Of a stretch of DNA of 64,000 bases, positions 44,991-54,430 are shown piece by piece. The notes below the pieces were generated by a model. That model was given only the letters and a program-made list of their open reading frames with translations. It was not told the origin of the DNA and did no database searches. The first letter of the stretch is position 1, and each line of letters opens with the position of its first letter. Source of the DNA: Lamellibrachia columna (taxonomy: Eukaryota > Annelida > Polychaeta > Sabellida > Siboglinidae); the NCBI GenBank assembly GCA_963662155.1, contig OY759263.1, forward strand, positions 13,799,260-13,863,259, in the 5' to 3' direction. The position numbers and the translations under genes are program-made.

Positions 44991-45236
44991 ATGGTGGTGA
45001 TCCTGTCGGTGTGCACATGCGTCGGGGCGTTTGGGCAGCCAGACAACTCCCCGCTGAGGACCGACAACCCGCGCACCCCGAAGCAGGCGTGCATGATCGT
45101 GTGTTTACGGCTGTACGTCTACAAGAAGCTCCTCCTCGATACATTGGACGAACTAGATGATGATGAAATAATTATACAGCAAATTCAAGCCGAATTCGTC
45201 GAGTGCGGCGAAAAGTGCAACGACATATGGGAATGA
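44991..45236 (+). CDS. Small secreted peptide with a C-x3-C ... C-x3-C helical-hairpin pattern
   Basis: An 81-residue frame begins at 44991, 38 bp after an acceptor (AAATTGTTTTAG) that suggests an upstream 5' untranslated exon. Residues 1-15 form a signal peptide ending A-F-G. The mature part has exactly four Cys (34, 38, 72, 76) as two C-x3-C pairs separated by a Leu/Glu/Asp-rich helical stretch, a spacing that fits a two-helix hairpin cross-linked by two disulfides. AATAAA lies at 45277-45282, about 40 bp after the stop, so this is a last exon. I do not recognise the family. Hairpins of this type include both toxins and housekeeping proteins, so no function is assigned. Confidence 0.5.
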   Translation: MVVILSVCTCVGAFGQPDNSPLRTDNPRTPKQACMIVCLRLYVYKKLLLDTLDELDDDEIIIQQIQAEFVECGEKCNDIWE

Positions 45237-45289
45237 ACATGTGTTTCTTCGGACAAAAAATCACTTTATTCAGAGAAATAAACATTGAT

Positions 45290-47860
45290 GAAGAAACTGA
45301 GACGACGTCGTGGAACGCAAATTAACTTCCTTCTATGTGTACAATGATAGACAGCTGCAATGTCACACGTGGTTAGGGTAGGGCGGGGAATAACGCCCAG
45401 GATAGCAATTGTCGCCAAACATATAAAACACATTATTGGTCGGCAAAGCTCCATATTGGCATAGAATAAGGTGGGGCAATACGCCTACTTTTTTCGGGGA
45501 ATCGACTCATGGGAAAATCTTTCAGCTTTGTCTCTGATATATTGGATGCGTCACCTAGTTTATTATCTTAGCTGAATATGTTGTCTTGACATTTTCAATG
45601 TTCAATGTCACAGAAAAAGGTTAAAGCTATTTTAGTAGAAGTCCTGAAAATGGGCGTTTTGCCCCACCCTGGGGCAAAACGCCCGCCCCTGGGCGTTATG
45701 TATTAATCAGCCGCATTTAAGTTATTAGTTTATTTCGCATTACCAAAGTGATGGTATTATTGGTACACTTAAGTATAGCGAAAAATTGCTGCATATCATT
45801 GTAATATTTGTTAGTATAATTTTATTAAGAACCGTGACTGAAATTGTTCATTAATTAGCGCTCCTTTTATCTAAAATTCCACAAGTGCGTTATATTGTAC
45901 ATGTATATTATTATTATAATTATAAATTCTCATGCACATGCTGAGCTTATCAATTCGTTTACTCACTTTCAGACTCACATTTATGACAGATATAGGACGT
46001 CCCGCCATGTGCGTTTTGTCCCCACTAATATTGGCCTTTTTGCCCTAAACGTTCGATATTAAAATTTCACCATCTGTATATTACCTTCCTTTATAACTCG
46101 CATCCGCAACATTCACAACATTAATGATTACATTTTCTACTGCAGACACACAAAGCGTTGTCTCAGTTTCTTACAGTTACTGCCCACAAAACGACTTTTG
46201 GTGTGACCGTTTTTATAATTTTTAGAGTCAAAAGTTTGACGTAAAAAAAATATCGCGTGTATTCCGTTTTCTGCCACCGTATTCTAACCAAATGTGAAGA
46301 ACTGTGTGTGGCTTCATTTGGCGATCTCGGAATTCTTATTTTCGCGCTGTGAAACTAGTTAGAGGATGGGCTTTATGCCCCAAAACTTGTGTTATGCCCC
46401 ATGCTGCTTTATGTCGTGCAGCTGTGTGTTTAGTGTTTAGTCTGCTGTCAAAAATGGCTGCACGTGGTATGTTGCTAAGGTATCAATGTACACTAATATG
46501 GCAGCAGCTTTGGTTGTCTACTTAATCAGTAACTCGCGTTAAGATTACTCGCATGACAAAATTGTCCGCTATTTTGTAATTGCAAAACAATACATACGTT
46601 AGGGAAATGGCTACTTTTAAAAGTTAAGCCTTTATTGAAAAAAAAATCATCATCATGTGTAAATTACCAGCAAATTAAAGCCATATCATGTTAATGATAA
46701 TTAATTTTCTACTGTTGTAGTAATGTCATGTTAGTCCCCTCGGTCAGTACAACACTTTCACCTCACAATTCACTATATTCTAAAAACAGTAGAAATTTGA
46801 AATGTTTAAGGCCATTGGCAACATTAGGTTTATATCGGGCCTTAACCATTTGACCTCTCGTAATAAAGGCTGTCCCTCTGGTTTGGTCATTTCCAGTAAT
46901 GTCCATCCGGTCATCACTGATACCAAGTAGTCATTCTGATGTGAACATCTGCCTGTCACTTCTAGGAACAACGACTCTTTGTATTCAATAACATAACAAT
47001 CACCCAACATGATTTTACAATTGTGCTAATTTGGAATTGACTTGGAGTACTCAGCTCCGTACAGTTTCCTTAACAGAAGAGCAAGTTGCTTTGGAATCAA
47101 TTGTTTTGATGTGGTACATCAAATTCCAGAGATTGTCATAGCAATTTTGAATATCAGTTATTCACAAACTGGCACTGTTTTGTTGAGATAAAAAATCGGG
47201 TACCCTCGTTACATATATTTGATTACTCAACTATATTACAATTTGTATCACTGTCACGTTTCATTTCGCTGTAGTGTAGCATTCCTGGTTTCACCATTTG
47301 TAGTGTAATGTCAGTGTCGGAAAATAGCCAGTTTTGTTTATTTCATACAAGGAATGGAGGACAGAGAAGAAACATGAGCTATTTCGGTTACTCGCGTTAC
47401 ATTAGTGCCTATTTGGCTGAGAGCTGTCAAGGCAGCTGGTTGATGATGTATCGCCAAATGTGATTGTTCATCTAGTAGGCTCCGAGGCTGCGTCGCCGCC
47501 ATACGTGAAAAGGACAGTGTTGGCTGCTAAGTCATGCGAGCTAAACCCACTGTCTACATCTCTCTTGAAGCGGCATATTAATGCTCTGTCTCCGATTCTA
47601 TCGCGCATAATCAACGTGTCTCTGTGACCCGCCGTTGTCCCACAGTCCACGAAGCACGCCGTTGCAACACCAATACTCAAGAACCGCAACGCCGACCTGA
47701 ACGTGCTCACCAATTACCAATACCAATATCAAATATATCGTTTGCGGGGAAGATATTGCGGAATGTGGCTGGTTGGCTCCACCAAGCGAATGGTGGCGCC
47801 AATCAGCGGATAGGGAAGTCACTACTGAACGCGCCATGGTGACCACTTTTGGTACTGGTG
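45290..47860. other. Intergenic DNA with recurrent GGGGCAAAACGCC-type motifs
   Basis: No gene recognised. The words GGGGCAA(A/T)ACGCC, GGGCGTTATG, TTTTGCCC and TTATGCCCC recur on both strands at about 45378, 45472, 45652-45700, 46011, 46033, 46369 and 46394. A perfect 14-bp hairpin sits at 45652-45684. Confidence 0.5.
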
Positions 47861-47866
47861 GCGCCC

Positions 47867-48440
47867 ATAGCGGATATTATATGAACTATTTTCCGTAAAA
47901 CAGCGCCCCAGTATATAGTAACCGAACTATTTTGCGTACGCCACCTGGTGCATAGTTACTACACGACCGGAACGCCCCTTAGTTGACATTTTGCACTAGT
48001 GGCCCCTTGCGACTAGTATATGAATTATTTTTTTTCCCGTAAAACAACGCTCCTTACGTTTAGTAACCTTAATCATTTGCATGTTAAAGACGTTAATTAC
48101 AGCCCAGCTCGTGTTTCCTGACGCGCATGCGCAACCACCCGCTTCCTAAAGCGGCGACATCTAGGGGATAGCGTATGTGATCTATTTCAGTGAAAGCATA
48201 GCAAAAAGGTGCTGGTCTTTGGCCATCACACACAAACCCCTGACGGCTAGTCTATGAATTAATTTTCATAAAACAATGCCCCTAATGCTTAGTAACCTAA
48301 CTAATTTGTTTATTAAAACGCCTGTTATTGTCGGTTGCACGTTTCCTGCGCATGCGCAACCATAACCATACTAAAGAGATGACCTCTAGGGGAAACGTAA
48401 GATGTTTATTTCAATGAAAGCATAGCAAAAAAAGACGCCA
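47867..48440. repeat. Diverged tandem duplication, unit about 230 bp
   Basis: Segments 48016-48208 and 48248-48438 align over most of their length, sharing CGCATGCGCAACCA, GACNTCTAGGGGA and GAAAGCATAGCAAAAA. A third, partial and more diverged copy starts near 47867. No coding content. Confidence 0.7.
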
Positions 48441-48819
48441 TCACACACAATTGCTTCCCTTGGGCGAACGAATTTGCAAAATGTGCCACTTATGCCATGT
48501 GGTAATGGTTTCTTAAACTTAGACCTAGGAATGTGTGTGACATTTAGCTGACATGTTCTTTAAATGTATGAAATTTCTGTGACATTTTCTTTAAACTTGT
48601 AGCATTTTGGTAATATTTTGTTTAACTTTGTGACTTTTCACCTTCCTTCTTCAATTGTGTCGCAATTAGCCGGGTATAAAGCTATATAGAAAAACTTCTA
48701 TGTAAGTACGGCTTCTATTTGTATTTTATTGCACTTACCTATATATATATAATGGTTTTTGCTAAGTATGTATCAGTTTTAACTATATAGACGCGCGTTA
48801 GTAGATAGTGGAGGTTTTT

Positions 48820-49450
48820 GGGACCTCACCGCCGGGGACCATGTGCATGAACGACTTCCGACTTCCGGTTGCGCGCGCAGCCAATCAGAGCGCTCCCTGG
48901 CGGTCGTAGGAACACCACAAAGCGTGCGCAGCGCCCCTTAGCGACTGTAGGAGTACCGAAAGATAACCAGTAGCCATCGATAGTGGATATAGAAACACAC
49001 AATATAAACCTTAATAATAATAATAATATCACCCACCCCACCCCCACCCTCACCACAACACCTGACCCTGACCTTGACGGAGTGACCAGTCTGAGTGGCG
49101 AGCTAATACTATACAAGACGGGAATTTATATCAACTCAAGCAAAAATGTAATATATATGAAACTTTTAAATATAATGCGATGATGTTATATGTAATAGGT
49201 AGCCGACATGCATGGCTATAAGGTAACCGCTGGACGATGGAAATCAGACCGTTCATTAAAGAAATTGTAGCAGGGGTGAAAATGGAATACAAGACGGGAA
49301 TGTCAGTTGAAGCAAATTTTAATACATATGAAAAACCGAAGTACAGTCACATTGGGAATATATATATATATGTTAAAACATTAGAAGTATATATAGAATT
49401 TAAAAAAGTATACATATAGAAGTTAAACATTAAAATGTGCGTGTGTATCA
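48820..49450. other. Probable left part of the Polinton (terminal region uncertain)
   Basis: A segment at about 48966-49012 (core GTAGCCATCGATAG) resembles the sequence just upstream of the polymerase promoter at 54371-54420. A nearby 35-bp motif with GTAGGA(A/G)(C/T)ACC is duplicated (48900-48955). This ties the region to the element. The exact left end and terminal inverted repeat cannot be fixed because the right end is not in the window. The 60-codon frame at 49237-49419 may be a small gene but has no recognisable feature. Confidence 0.35.
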
Positions 49451-49451
49451 G

Positions 49452-50365
<914 letters not shown>

Positions 50366-50413
50366 CGTGAAGTGTTATGGCGGTTGTGATGACGACACGA
50401 CGATCTTAGCCGA

Positions 50414-50421
50414 TTTATATA
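50414..50421 (-). promoter_or_regulatory. TATA box of the minus-strand gene
   Basis: TATATAAA on the minus strand, about 49 bp upstream of the start codon at 50365. Confidence 0.6.
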
Positions 50422-50447
50422 CCATGCTAGAAATAAGCCAGACAGCT

Positions 50448-51355
50448 CCCACAGCGAAACGATGGCCAGACGTAACGCGAGTCGATCACAAGACTGGTGG
50501 ACAAAGTACACCGCACTGCAAGACACCCAGCGCACAATAGCAGCATCACGTGCGCGACCAAGGGTGGTGCTAGAAATAAGCCAGACAGCTGACGTAACCC
50601 TCGGAACCATACCACAGTAATCAGAAACAACTGATAAGCGGCAGGCAACTGTCAACTAACCGACGCCGGACATCCATCACGGAAGGAAAAAGTGGAGGTT
50701 ACGAGTACTCGACAGCGCTAGAACGACGTGTATTTAATACAGTAAATGTACATTTTAACGTCATAAATTCAGTATGAATCGGCCTATACACTTCAGAGGC
50801 GGTAACAGTTATCTGTCCAATTTCTACGTGTGCAGGATACATATGTGGAATAGATAATTTAACACTGTTGAAAGCGCGTACCAGTGGCGTTAATGCATGC
50901 ATCATGGTGATATGCAGACAGCAGATAAAATGCTATCCACGCGCACGGGTCTACAGGCGAAATACCTCAGCAAGAGCATTCGAGAGAAGGTGCATTTACG
51001 CGCAGAATGGAACAAACAGATATATTCAGTAATGTATGCGTTAGTCGCTGTTAAATATCGCGATCCAACCTTACGTAAACGACTGTTAGACACACGGGAA
51101 ACTGAGTTGAAGGAATGGGTAAAGAGTCGGGAAGGATACTGGAGTGCACTGACCTACAGTGGTCAAGCCGGTCAGAACATGCTAGGAAATATACTTATGC
51201 GAGTACGCGAGTTCATTCGGCTGCACCAGAATCCCCCCACAGCTAAACGATGGCCAGACGTAACGCGAGTCGATCACAAGACCGGTGGACAAAGTACACC
51301 GCACTACAAGACACCCAGCGCACAATAGCAGCATCACGCGCGCGGTCAAGGGTGG
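50448..51355. repeat. 120-bp direct repeat (50448-50567 and 51236-51355) adjoining two divergent promoters
   Basis: Two copies of a 120-bp segment, about 95% identical, with a core ACGATGGCCAGACGTAACGC. Copy 1 lies 27 bp behind the minus-strand TATA box and copy 2 lies 37 bp before the plus-strand TATA box at 51392. Copy 1 is itself bracketed by a 22-bp direct repeat starting GCTAGAAATAAGCCAGACAG (50426-50447 and 50569-50590). A shared upstream control element or origin-proximal element is likely. Both copies also overlap a short frame beginning M-A-R-R-N-A-S-R, probably incidental. Confidence 0.75.
50774..51328 (+). pseudogene. NADAR (YbiA-like) domain protein with two in-frame TAA codons
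   Basis: One frame from ATG 50774 to TAG 51326-51328 (184 residues) is interrupted only by TAA at 50855-50857 and at 50891-50893. Flanking residues carry NADAR hallmarks: Y-L-S-N-F-Y near the N-terminus, T-V-E-S-A-Y-Q-W between and around the two stops, H-G-D-M-Q-T-A just after, and N-M-L-G-N-I-L-M-R-V-R at the end. NADAR proteins are known as N-glycosidases or ADP-ribose-related hydrolases acting on modified nucleotides or ADP-ribosylated nucleic acid, and occur in bacteria, eukaryotes and large DNA viruses. The second TAA falls where a Lys is usual. Either the gene is dead or the stops are bypassed in an unseen way. An in-frame start after the stops (ATG 50897) would lack the N-terminal part. 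Confidence 0.65.
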
Positions 51356-51391
51356 GGGTGATAAGAATGCGCGCCACAGCCAGAGGAGGCC

Positions 51392-51399
51392 TATATAAA
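51392..51399 (+). promoter_or_regulatory. TATA box of the spliced early-type unit
   Basis: TATATAAA about 95 bp upstream of the ATG at 51487 and directly after repeat copy 2. The about 65 bp between predicted start site and ATG would be the leader. Confidence 0.65.
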
Positions 51400-51486
51400 C
51401 CGAGCGCAGAGTTAACGCGTCACACAACCACTCTCCGATCACCCAGCACACGTCTACAAGTAGCATCAACAGCATCAACGGAAGAA

Positions 51487-51960
51487 ATGGCCGCCCAACA
51501 AATCGTCGACAGGGAAATGACTGTCACCCGACTCGAGAAAGAGGTAAGTAACGGAAATTATATATTTACACGTCCGTTAACCATAGTACAAAGTGCCGTG
51601 CAAGAGAAATATACCGTATATCCATCGTGTCAGCAGTGTAACAAACGTGTGATTCCTGAAAACAATGGATATGTGTGTCCGATTCATCGATGGCAACGCG
51701 GTCCAGTGTACAAGTTCGCTCTGCGTATCCTCCTACAGGACGCCATAGGAAGTGAATTTTGGGCAACGTTATTTAATGAAAAGGCAGTCCAGGTGTTGGG
51801 ATTCACGGGTAACGCCTACATGAGCATGAAGTCAGACGCCGATCGGTATGCGGCACTGGATATGTTGCGGGGGGCCCGTGTCATGGTGACCATTAGGAAA
51901 CGCGTAGCGGGACAGTATGTCAATTACACCGTGTCAGACCTGGAAGTAGTTACGGTGTGA
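51487..51960 (+). CDS. RPA-like single-stranded-DNA-binding protein (OB fold with zinc ribbon)
   Basis: 157 residues from ATG 51487 to TGA 51958-51960. Residues 48-67 form a zinc ribbon, C-x2-C-x12-C-x2-H. The following region has the layout of the C-terminal OB fold of the large RPA subunit: Y-K-F-A-L-R-I-L-L-Q-D near 75, E-F-W-A-T-L-F near 90, V-L-G-F near 103 and a final basic beta strand pair. RPA binds ssDNA in replication and repair; in a Polinton it would plausibly serve the element's own polymerase. The first 19 codons end at a perfect donor (GAG then GTAAGT at 51544), so the rest of this gene is also a potential intron. The longer upstream frame from 51250 is less likely because the TATA box at 51392 lies inside it. 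Confidence 0.6.
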   Translation: MAAQQIVDREMTVTRLEKEVSNGNYIFTRPLTIVQSAVQEKYTVYPSCQQCNKRVIPENNGYVCPIHRWQRGPVYKFALRILLQDAIGSEFWATLFNEKAVQVLGFTGNAYMSMKSDADRYAALDMLRGARVMVTIRKRVAGQYVNYTVSDLEVVTV

Positions 51961-51972
51961 TTCTGTTGACAG

Positions 51973-52518
51973 GATGACGCCGCTGCTGGTGCAGCTACTG
52001 CAAGCAGTGACGTCAGGGAGGGAAGAGAGAAGGTAATGGAATGGTTACGTACTAATAGTTCTGAAATACTACTCTCCTCCTCGGTGGAAAGTTGTTCACC
52101 GCCACCACTAATTATAATAACAGATGACGAGGGGGAGGATAGCACGTCACAGCCCGATGTTATATCTATAAGTAGTAGCGACGATATGGAGGCTACGGTG
52201 AGTGGTCTAGATAGGATACGTGATCGATCCGAAGCCATGACGAACGAAAATAACTTCTATAAGGCGCTAGAAGTCGCCAGCGTCCAATATGTCTGGGACG
52301 AGGTGAACCGCATAATGAATTTAACGGACGACAAGGAGCGTTACGTACCATCGGCCAGCGTGGTCATGCACGTCTTGCGGTGGCTATCGATAGAGGTCAC
52401 CGCAACCTGTGCGAACATGCAGTGGCGACACCATGTGACAGAGTTGGTTAGAAAGAGTATAACCGAACGATACACAGATATACAGGGCGACGCGGACGAA
52501 TATACAGAATGTAACTAA
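51973..52518 (+). CDS. Alternative exon B: acidic Ser-rich protein with SUMO-interaction-like motifs
   Basis: The frame opens in phase 0 directly after an acceptor (TTCTGTTGACAG, AG at 51971-51972), 12 bp past the stop of the RPA-like gene, and runs to TAA 52516-52518. It has no good early ATG and fits as an exon joined to the 19-codon leader (donor 51544, phase 0). An internal donor GTGAGT at 52198, also phase 0, could join it to exon C. The first part is acidic and Ser-rich with L-I-I-I-T-D-D-E and V-I-S-I-S-S-S-D-D, two hydrophobic-then-acidic motifs typical of SUMO-interaction sites. The part after the internal donor is predicted helical (V-W-D-E-V-N-R-I-M and later blocks). Function unknown. 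An independent start at ATG 52036 is an alternative. Confidence 0.5.
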   Translation, partial: DDAAAGAATASSDVREGREKVMEWLRTNSSEILLSSSVESCSPPPLIIITDDEGEDSTSQPDVISISSSDDMEATVSGLDRIRDRSEAMTNENNFYKALEVASVQYVWDEVNRIMNLTDDKERYVPSASVVMHVLRWLSIEVTATCANMQWRHHVTELVRKSITERYTDIQGDADEYTECN

Positions 52519-52535
52519 TGTTTTCTGTTCAATAG

Positions 52536-53225
52536 ATAAGCAACGGCCTACGTGAACTGCGTAGGGCGTACGAAGAGGAGGAGGAGGAGGGGGTACCATC
52601 ACGCAAACGGAAGAGTACAGCCCCGGTAGAAGGCGACACCAGAGAGGTGAAACGGCGAGACACTGCCGCATCATCATCATCAACATCCCATGACTACTGC
52701 GAGTCACCACCAGCAGCGCAGGAGATATCGTGGGGGCCTATGTATCAAGATGATGATGATGATGATGATGATAATGATGATGAGTTCACATTCAGCCCCG
52801 CTTCGCCGCCGCTGACACAGATGACGGAGGAGGATGAGAAGACAGCACCACCGACGCTGTACGTTTTTCCGGAATCAACCTTCGTACTGACGCCGGACGG
52901 AGGTTGCGTACGCATACCTGACCAACCCGCCAACCAGCCGGAGCCGTCTACAATGGAGGAGCAGGAGGAGGAGGTGGAGGATGATGAGGATGAGCCCGCC
53001 GCAGACCAAGCCCACGCAAGTAACCTGAACACAAAGGTGTGTATTATCATGATGGAAGAGGCGATATCACACATCTTAACCAATGAGTGGAGGAAATCCG
53101 CACCATCGACATTAGAAGAAGTCACAACGGACGTATGCCAATCGCTCACAGCAACGATACTGTCGGCGGTATTCCATGAACTAATGATGTCATACGCACG
53201 CATCAACATCCGCCGTCAGCCGTAG
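52536..53225 (+). CDS. Alternative exon C: acidic nuclear-type protein with Asp run
   Basis: Opens in phase 0 after acceptor TTTTCTGTTCAATAG (AG 52534-52535), 17 bp past the stop of exon B, and ends at TAG 53223-53225. It holds a Glu run (Y-E-E-E-E-E-E-G), a likely nuclear localisation signal (P-S-R-K-R-K ... K-R-R), a run of eight Asp and a second acidic block E-E-Q-E-E-E-V-E-D. A phase-0 donor (AAG then GTGTGT at 53037) precedes a helical C-terminal segment of about 60 residues. The layout resembles exon B: acidic body, phase-0 donor, helical tail with stop. It looks like a viral regulatory protein, but no family is recognised. Confidence 0.5.
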   Translation: MSNGLRELRRAYEEEEEEGVPSRKRKSTAPVEGDTREVKRRDTAASSSSTSHDYCESPPAAQEISWGPMYQDDDDDDDDNDDEFTFSPASPPLTQMTEEDEKTAPPTLYVFPESTFVLTPDGGCVRIPDQPANQPEPSTMEEQEEEVEDDEDEPAADQAHASNLNTKVCIIMMEEAISHILTNEWRKSAPSTLEEVTTDVCQSLTATILSAVFHELMMSYARINIRRQP

Positions 53226-53365
53226 TTAGTAGTCGAACATGAGGAGGTAGTAGTAGTAGGTGACATTCAGTAGGTAAACAGTAGTAGTCAGTAGTAGTTC
53301 GTTAGTAGTTTGTAGTAACATTATAACCACTGTAGAAGAAAATTAGTATTATTGCTGTTATGTAG

Positions 53366-53473
53366 AATGAAGTGTACTACGACGAGGCACCCGTACTCCC
53401 AGCCGGTGTTCGGGATCGGTCTGAAATATTGATCTCCACGTATATGACGTCGTCAACAGAATACTATTATTAG
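53366..53473 (+). CDS. Alternative terminal exon D (35 residues)
   Basis: Follows acceptor ATTGCTGTTATGTAG (AG 53364-53365) in phase 0 and ends at TAG 53471-53473. It encodes D-E-A-P-V-L-P-A near its start, an Arg-containing middle and a Tyr-rich end. It is homologous to exons E and F downstream. As a separate protein it has no start codon, so it makes sense only as a spliced tail. Confidence 0.5.
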   Translation, partial: NEVYYDEAPVLPAGVRDRSEILISTYMTSSTEYYY

Positions 53474-53581
53474 TCAAACATAACCTAGTTAGTAGTTAGT
53501 AGCTGTAGAAGAATAGTAGTATTATTATTATTATTAAGTAATATGGAGTTGAATATTAGTATCTTTTAATTTGTTCTGTAG

Positions 53582-53683
53582 GATGACGTACCTGTGCTAC
53601 CGGCAGAAGTGCGTAGGCGTGCATGTCGGGAATTAGTGGTGATAATACTAGAATACATGATATCGACACACGATGAACAGTAG
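53582..53683 (+). CDS. Alternative terminal exon E (33 residues)
   Basis: Follows acceptor TTTGTTCTGTAG (AG 53580-53581) in phase 0 and ends at TAG 53681-53683. Shares with F the pattern P-V-L-(P/A)-x2-x-R-x-R ... (L/I)-V-x-I-I-x-x-Y-M-I-x-T-H-D. Best read as a C-terminal tail joined to an upstream phase-0 donor (51544, 52198 or 53037). Confidence 0.55.
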   Translation, partial: DDVPVLPAEVRRRACRELVVIILEYMISTHDEQ

Positions 53684-53702
53684 TACTATTTCTTTTATGT
53701 AG

Positions 53703-53813
53703 GAGGAAGGGTATGAAGAAGCGCCCGTACTAGCGACAGACGAGAGGAAACGCTCATTACATCGATTAGTTCAGATAATTATTGATTATATGATAGAGAC
53801 ACACGACTATTAA
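53703..53813 (+). CDS. Alternative terminal exon F (36 residues)
   Basis: Follows acceptor TTTCTTTTATGTAG (AG 53701-53702), only 19 bp after the stop of exon E, again in phase 0, and ends at TAA 53811-53813. It carries E-E-A-P-V-L near its start and Y-M-I-E-T-H-D at its end, matching exon E closely. The shared unit of acceptor plus exon points to tandem exon duplication. Confidence 0.55.
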   Translation, partial: EEGYEEAPVLATDERKRSLHRLVQIIIDYMIETHDY

Positions 53814-53876
53814 GAAGCACCGTTTGCAACGGAAAGTCGTATTAACCACAGTAGTGTAGTGTAACGTGTAGAACTG

Positions 53877-53978
53877 TATGGTATTTAGTCTCTCATATTG
53901 TATGACATATATGTTATTTAGTCTCTCGTATTGTATGACATATATGGTATTTAGTCTATCTAATTGTATGACATAGAG
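53877..53978. repeat. 34-bp tandem repeat, 3 copies
   Basis: Three copies of a unit of about 34 bp containing GTATTTAGTCTCTC and TTGTATGACATATAT, in the 3' region after exon F. Confidence 0.85.
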
Positions 53979-53982
53979 TAAT

Positions 53983-53983
<1 letters not shown>

Positions 53984-54044
<61 letters not shown>
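53984..54044. repeat. (TA)n microsatellite
   Basis: About 60 bp of TA downstream of the terminal exon array. Confidence 0.97.
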
Positions 54045-54051
<7 letters not shown>

Positions 54052-54139
54052 CACAGAACGACTTATATAGTACATCATCATCATCATCATCATTGTACGT
54101 AACCTCTGTCGCGGTGTAAGAGCCCACAAGTTACTAACC

Positions 54140-54232
54140 ATGCTGCTAGCCACTGGCGTGTCGATAACCGATCGTAAGCTAGTGGTCACTGTCGAGGATG
54201 TAACAATCCCACAAACCGTCAAGTCATCATAG
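54140..54232 (+). CDS. Small open frame, 30 residues, uncertain
   Basis: ATG 54140 in a favourable context (ACCATGC) to TAG 54230-54232. No recognisable motif. It could be a further 3' exon or chance. Confidence 0.2.
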   Translation: MLLATGVSITDRKLVVTVEDVTIPQTVKSS

Positions 54233-54296
54233 TAATTATATAAGTCTATCCGTGTATATGTATATATATATATATATGACATACCACAATATACTT

Positions 54297-54302
54297 AATA
54301 AA
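54297..54302 (+). terminator. AATAAA polyadenylation signal
   Basis: First clear plus-strand AATAAA after exon F and before the polymerase promoter. Probably ends transcripts of the 51.4-53.8 kb unit. Confidence 0.45.
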
Positions 54303-54430
54303 AAAGTCATACAATGATAGAAACGTGTTGTCAGTGGTGTTCCCACGTCCTACATAGTTGAAAGAGAACCCGTAGCCATCGATAGCGGACACAGTAGCCA
54401 GTAGCACAGGAACACACCTTAGTTAATACA

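Noticed and set aside
46780..47010. 76-codon minus-strand frame
   Set aside because: Composition is not repeat-derived, but I see no motif, splice context or neighbouring exon to support it.
47468..47846. Possible retroelement remnant on the minus strand (frames of about 80 codons)
   Set aside because: A loose resemblance to polyprotein sequence is not backed by any conserved motif.
51544..51586. A 43-bp intron from GTAAGT at 51544 to AG at 51585-51586 inside the RPA-like gene
   Set aside because: Removing it would shift the frame and destroy the zinc ribbon. Read-through keeps the domain.
52505..52535. A 25-bp intron joining exon B directly to exon C
   Set aside because: Too short for animal splicing. 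The internal donor at 52198 is a better partner for the acceptor at 52535.
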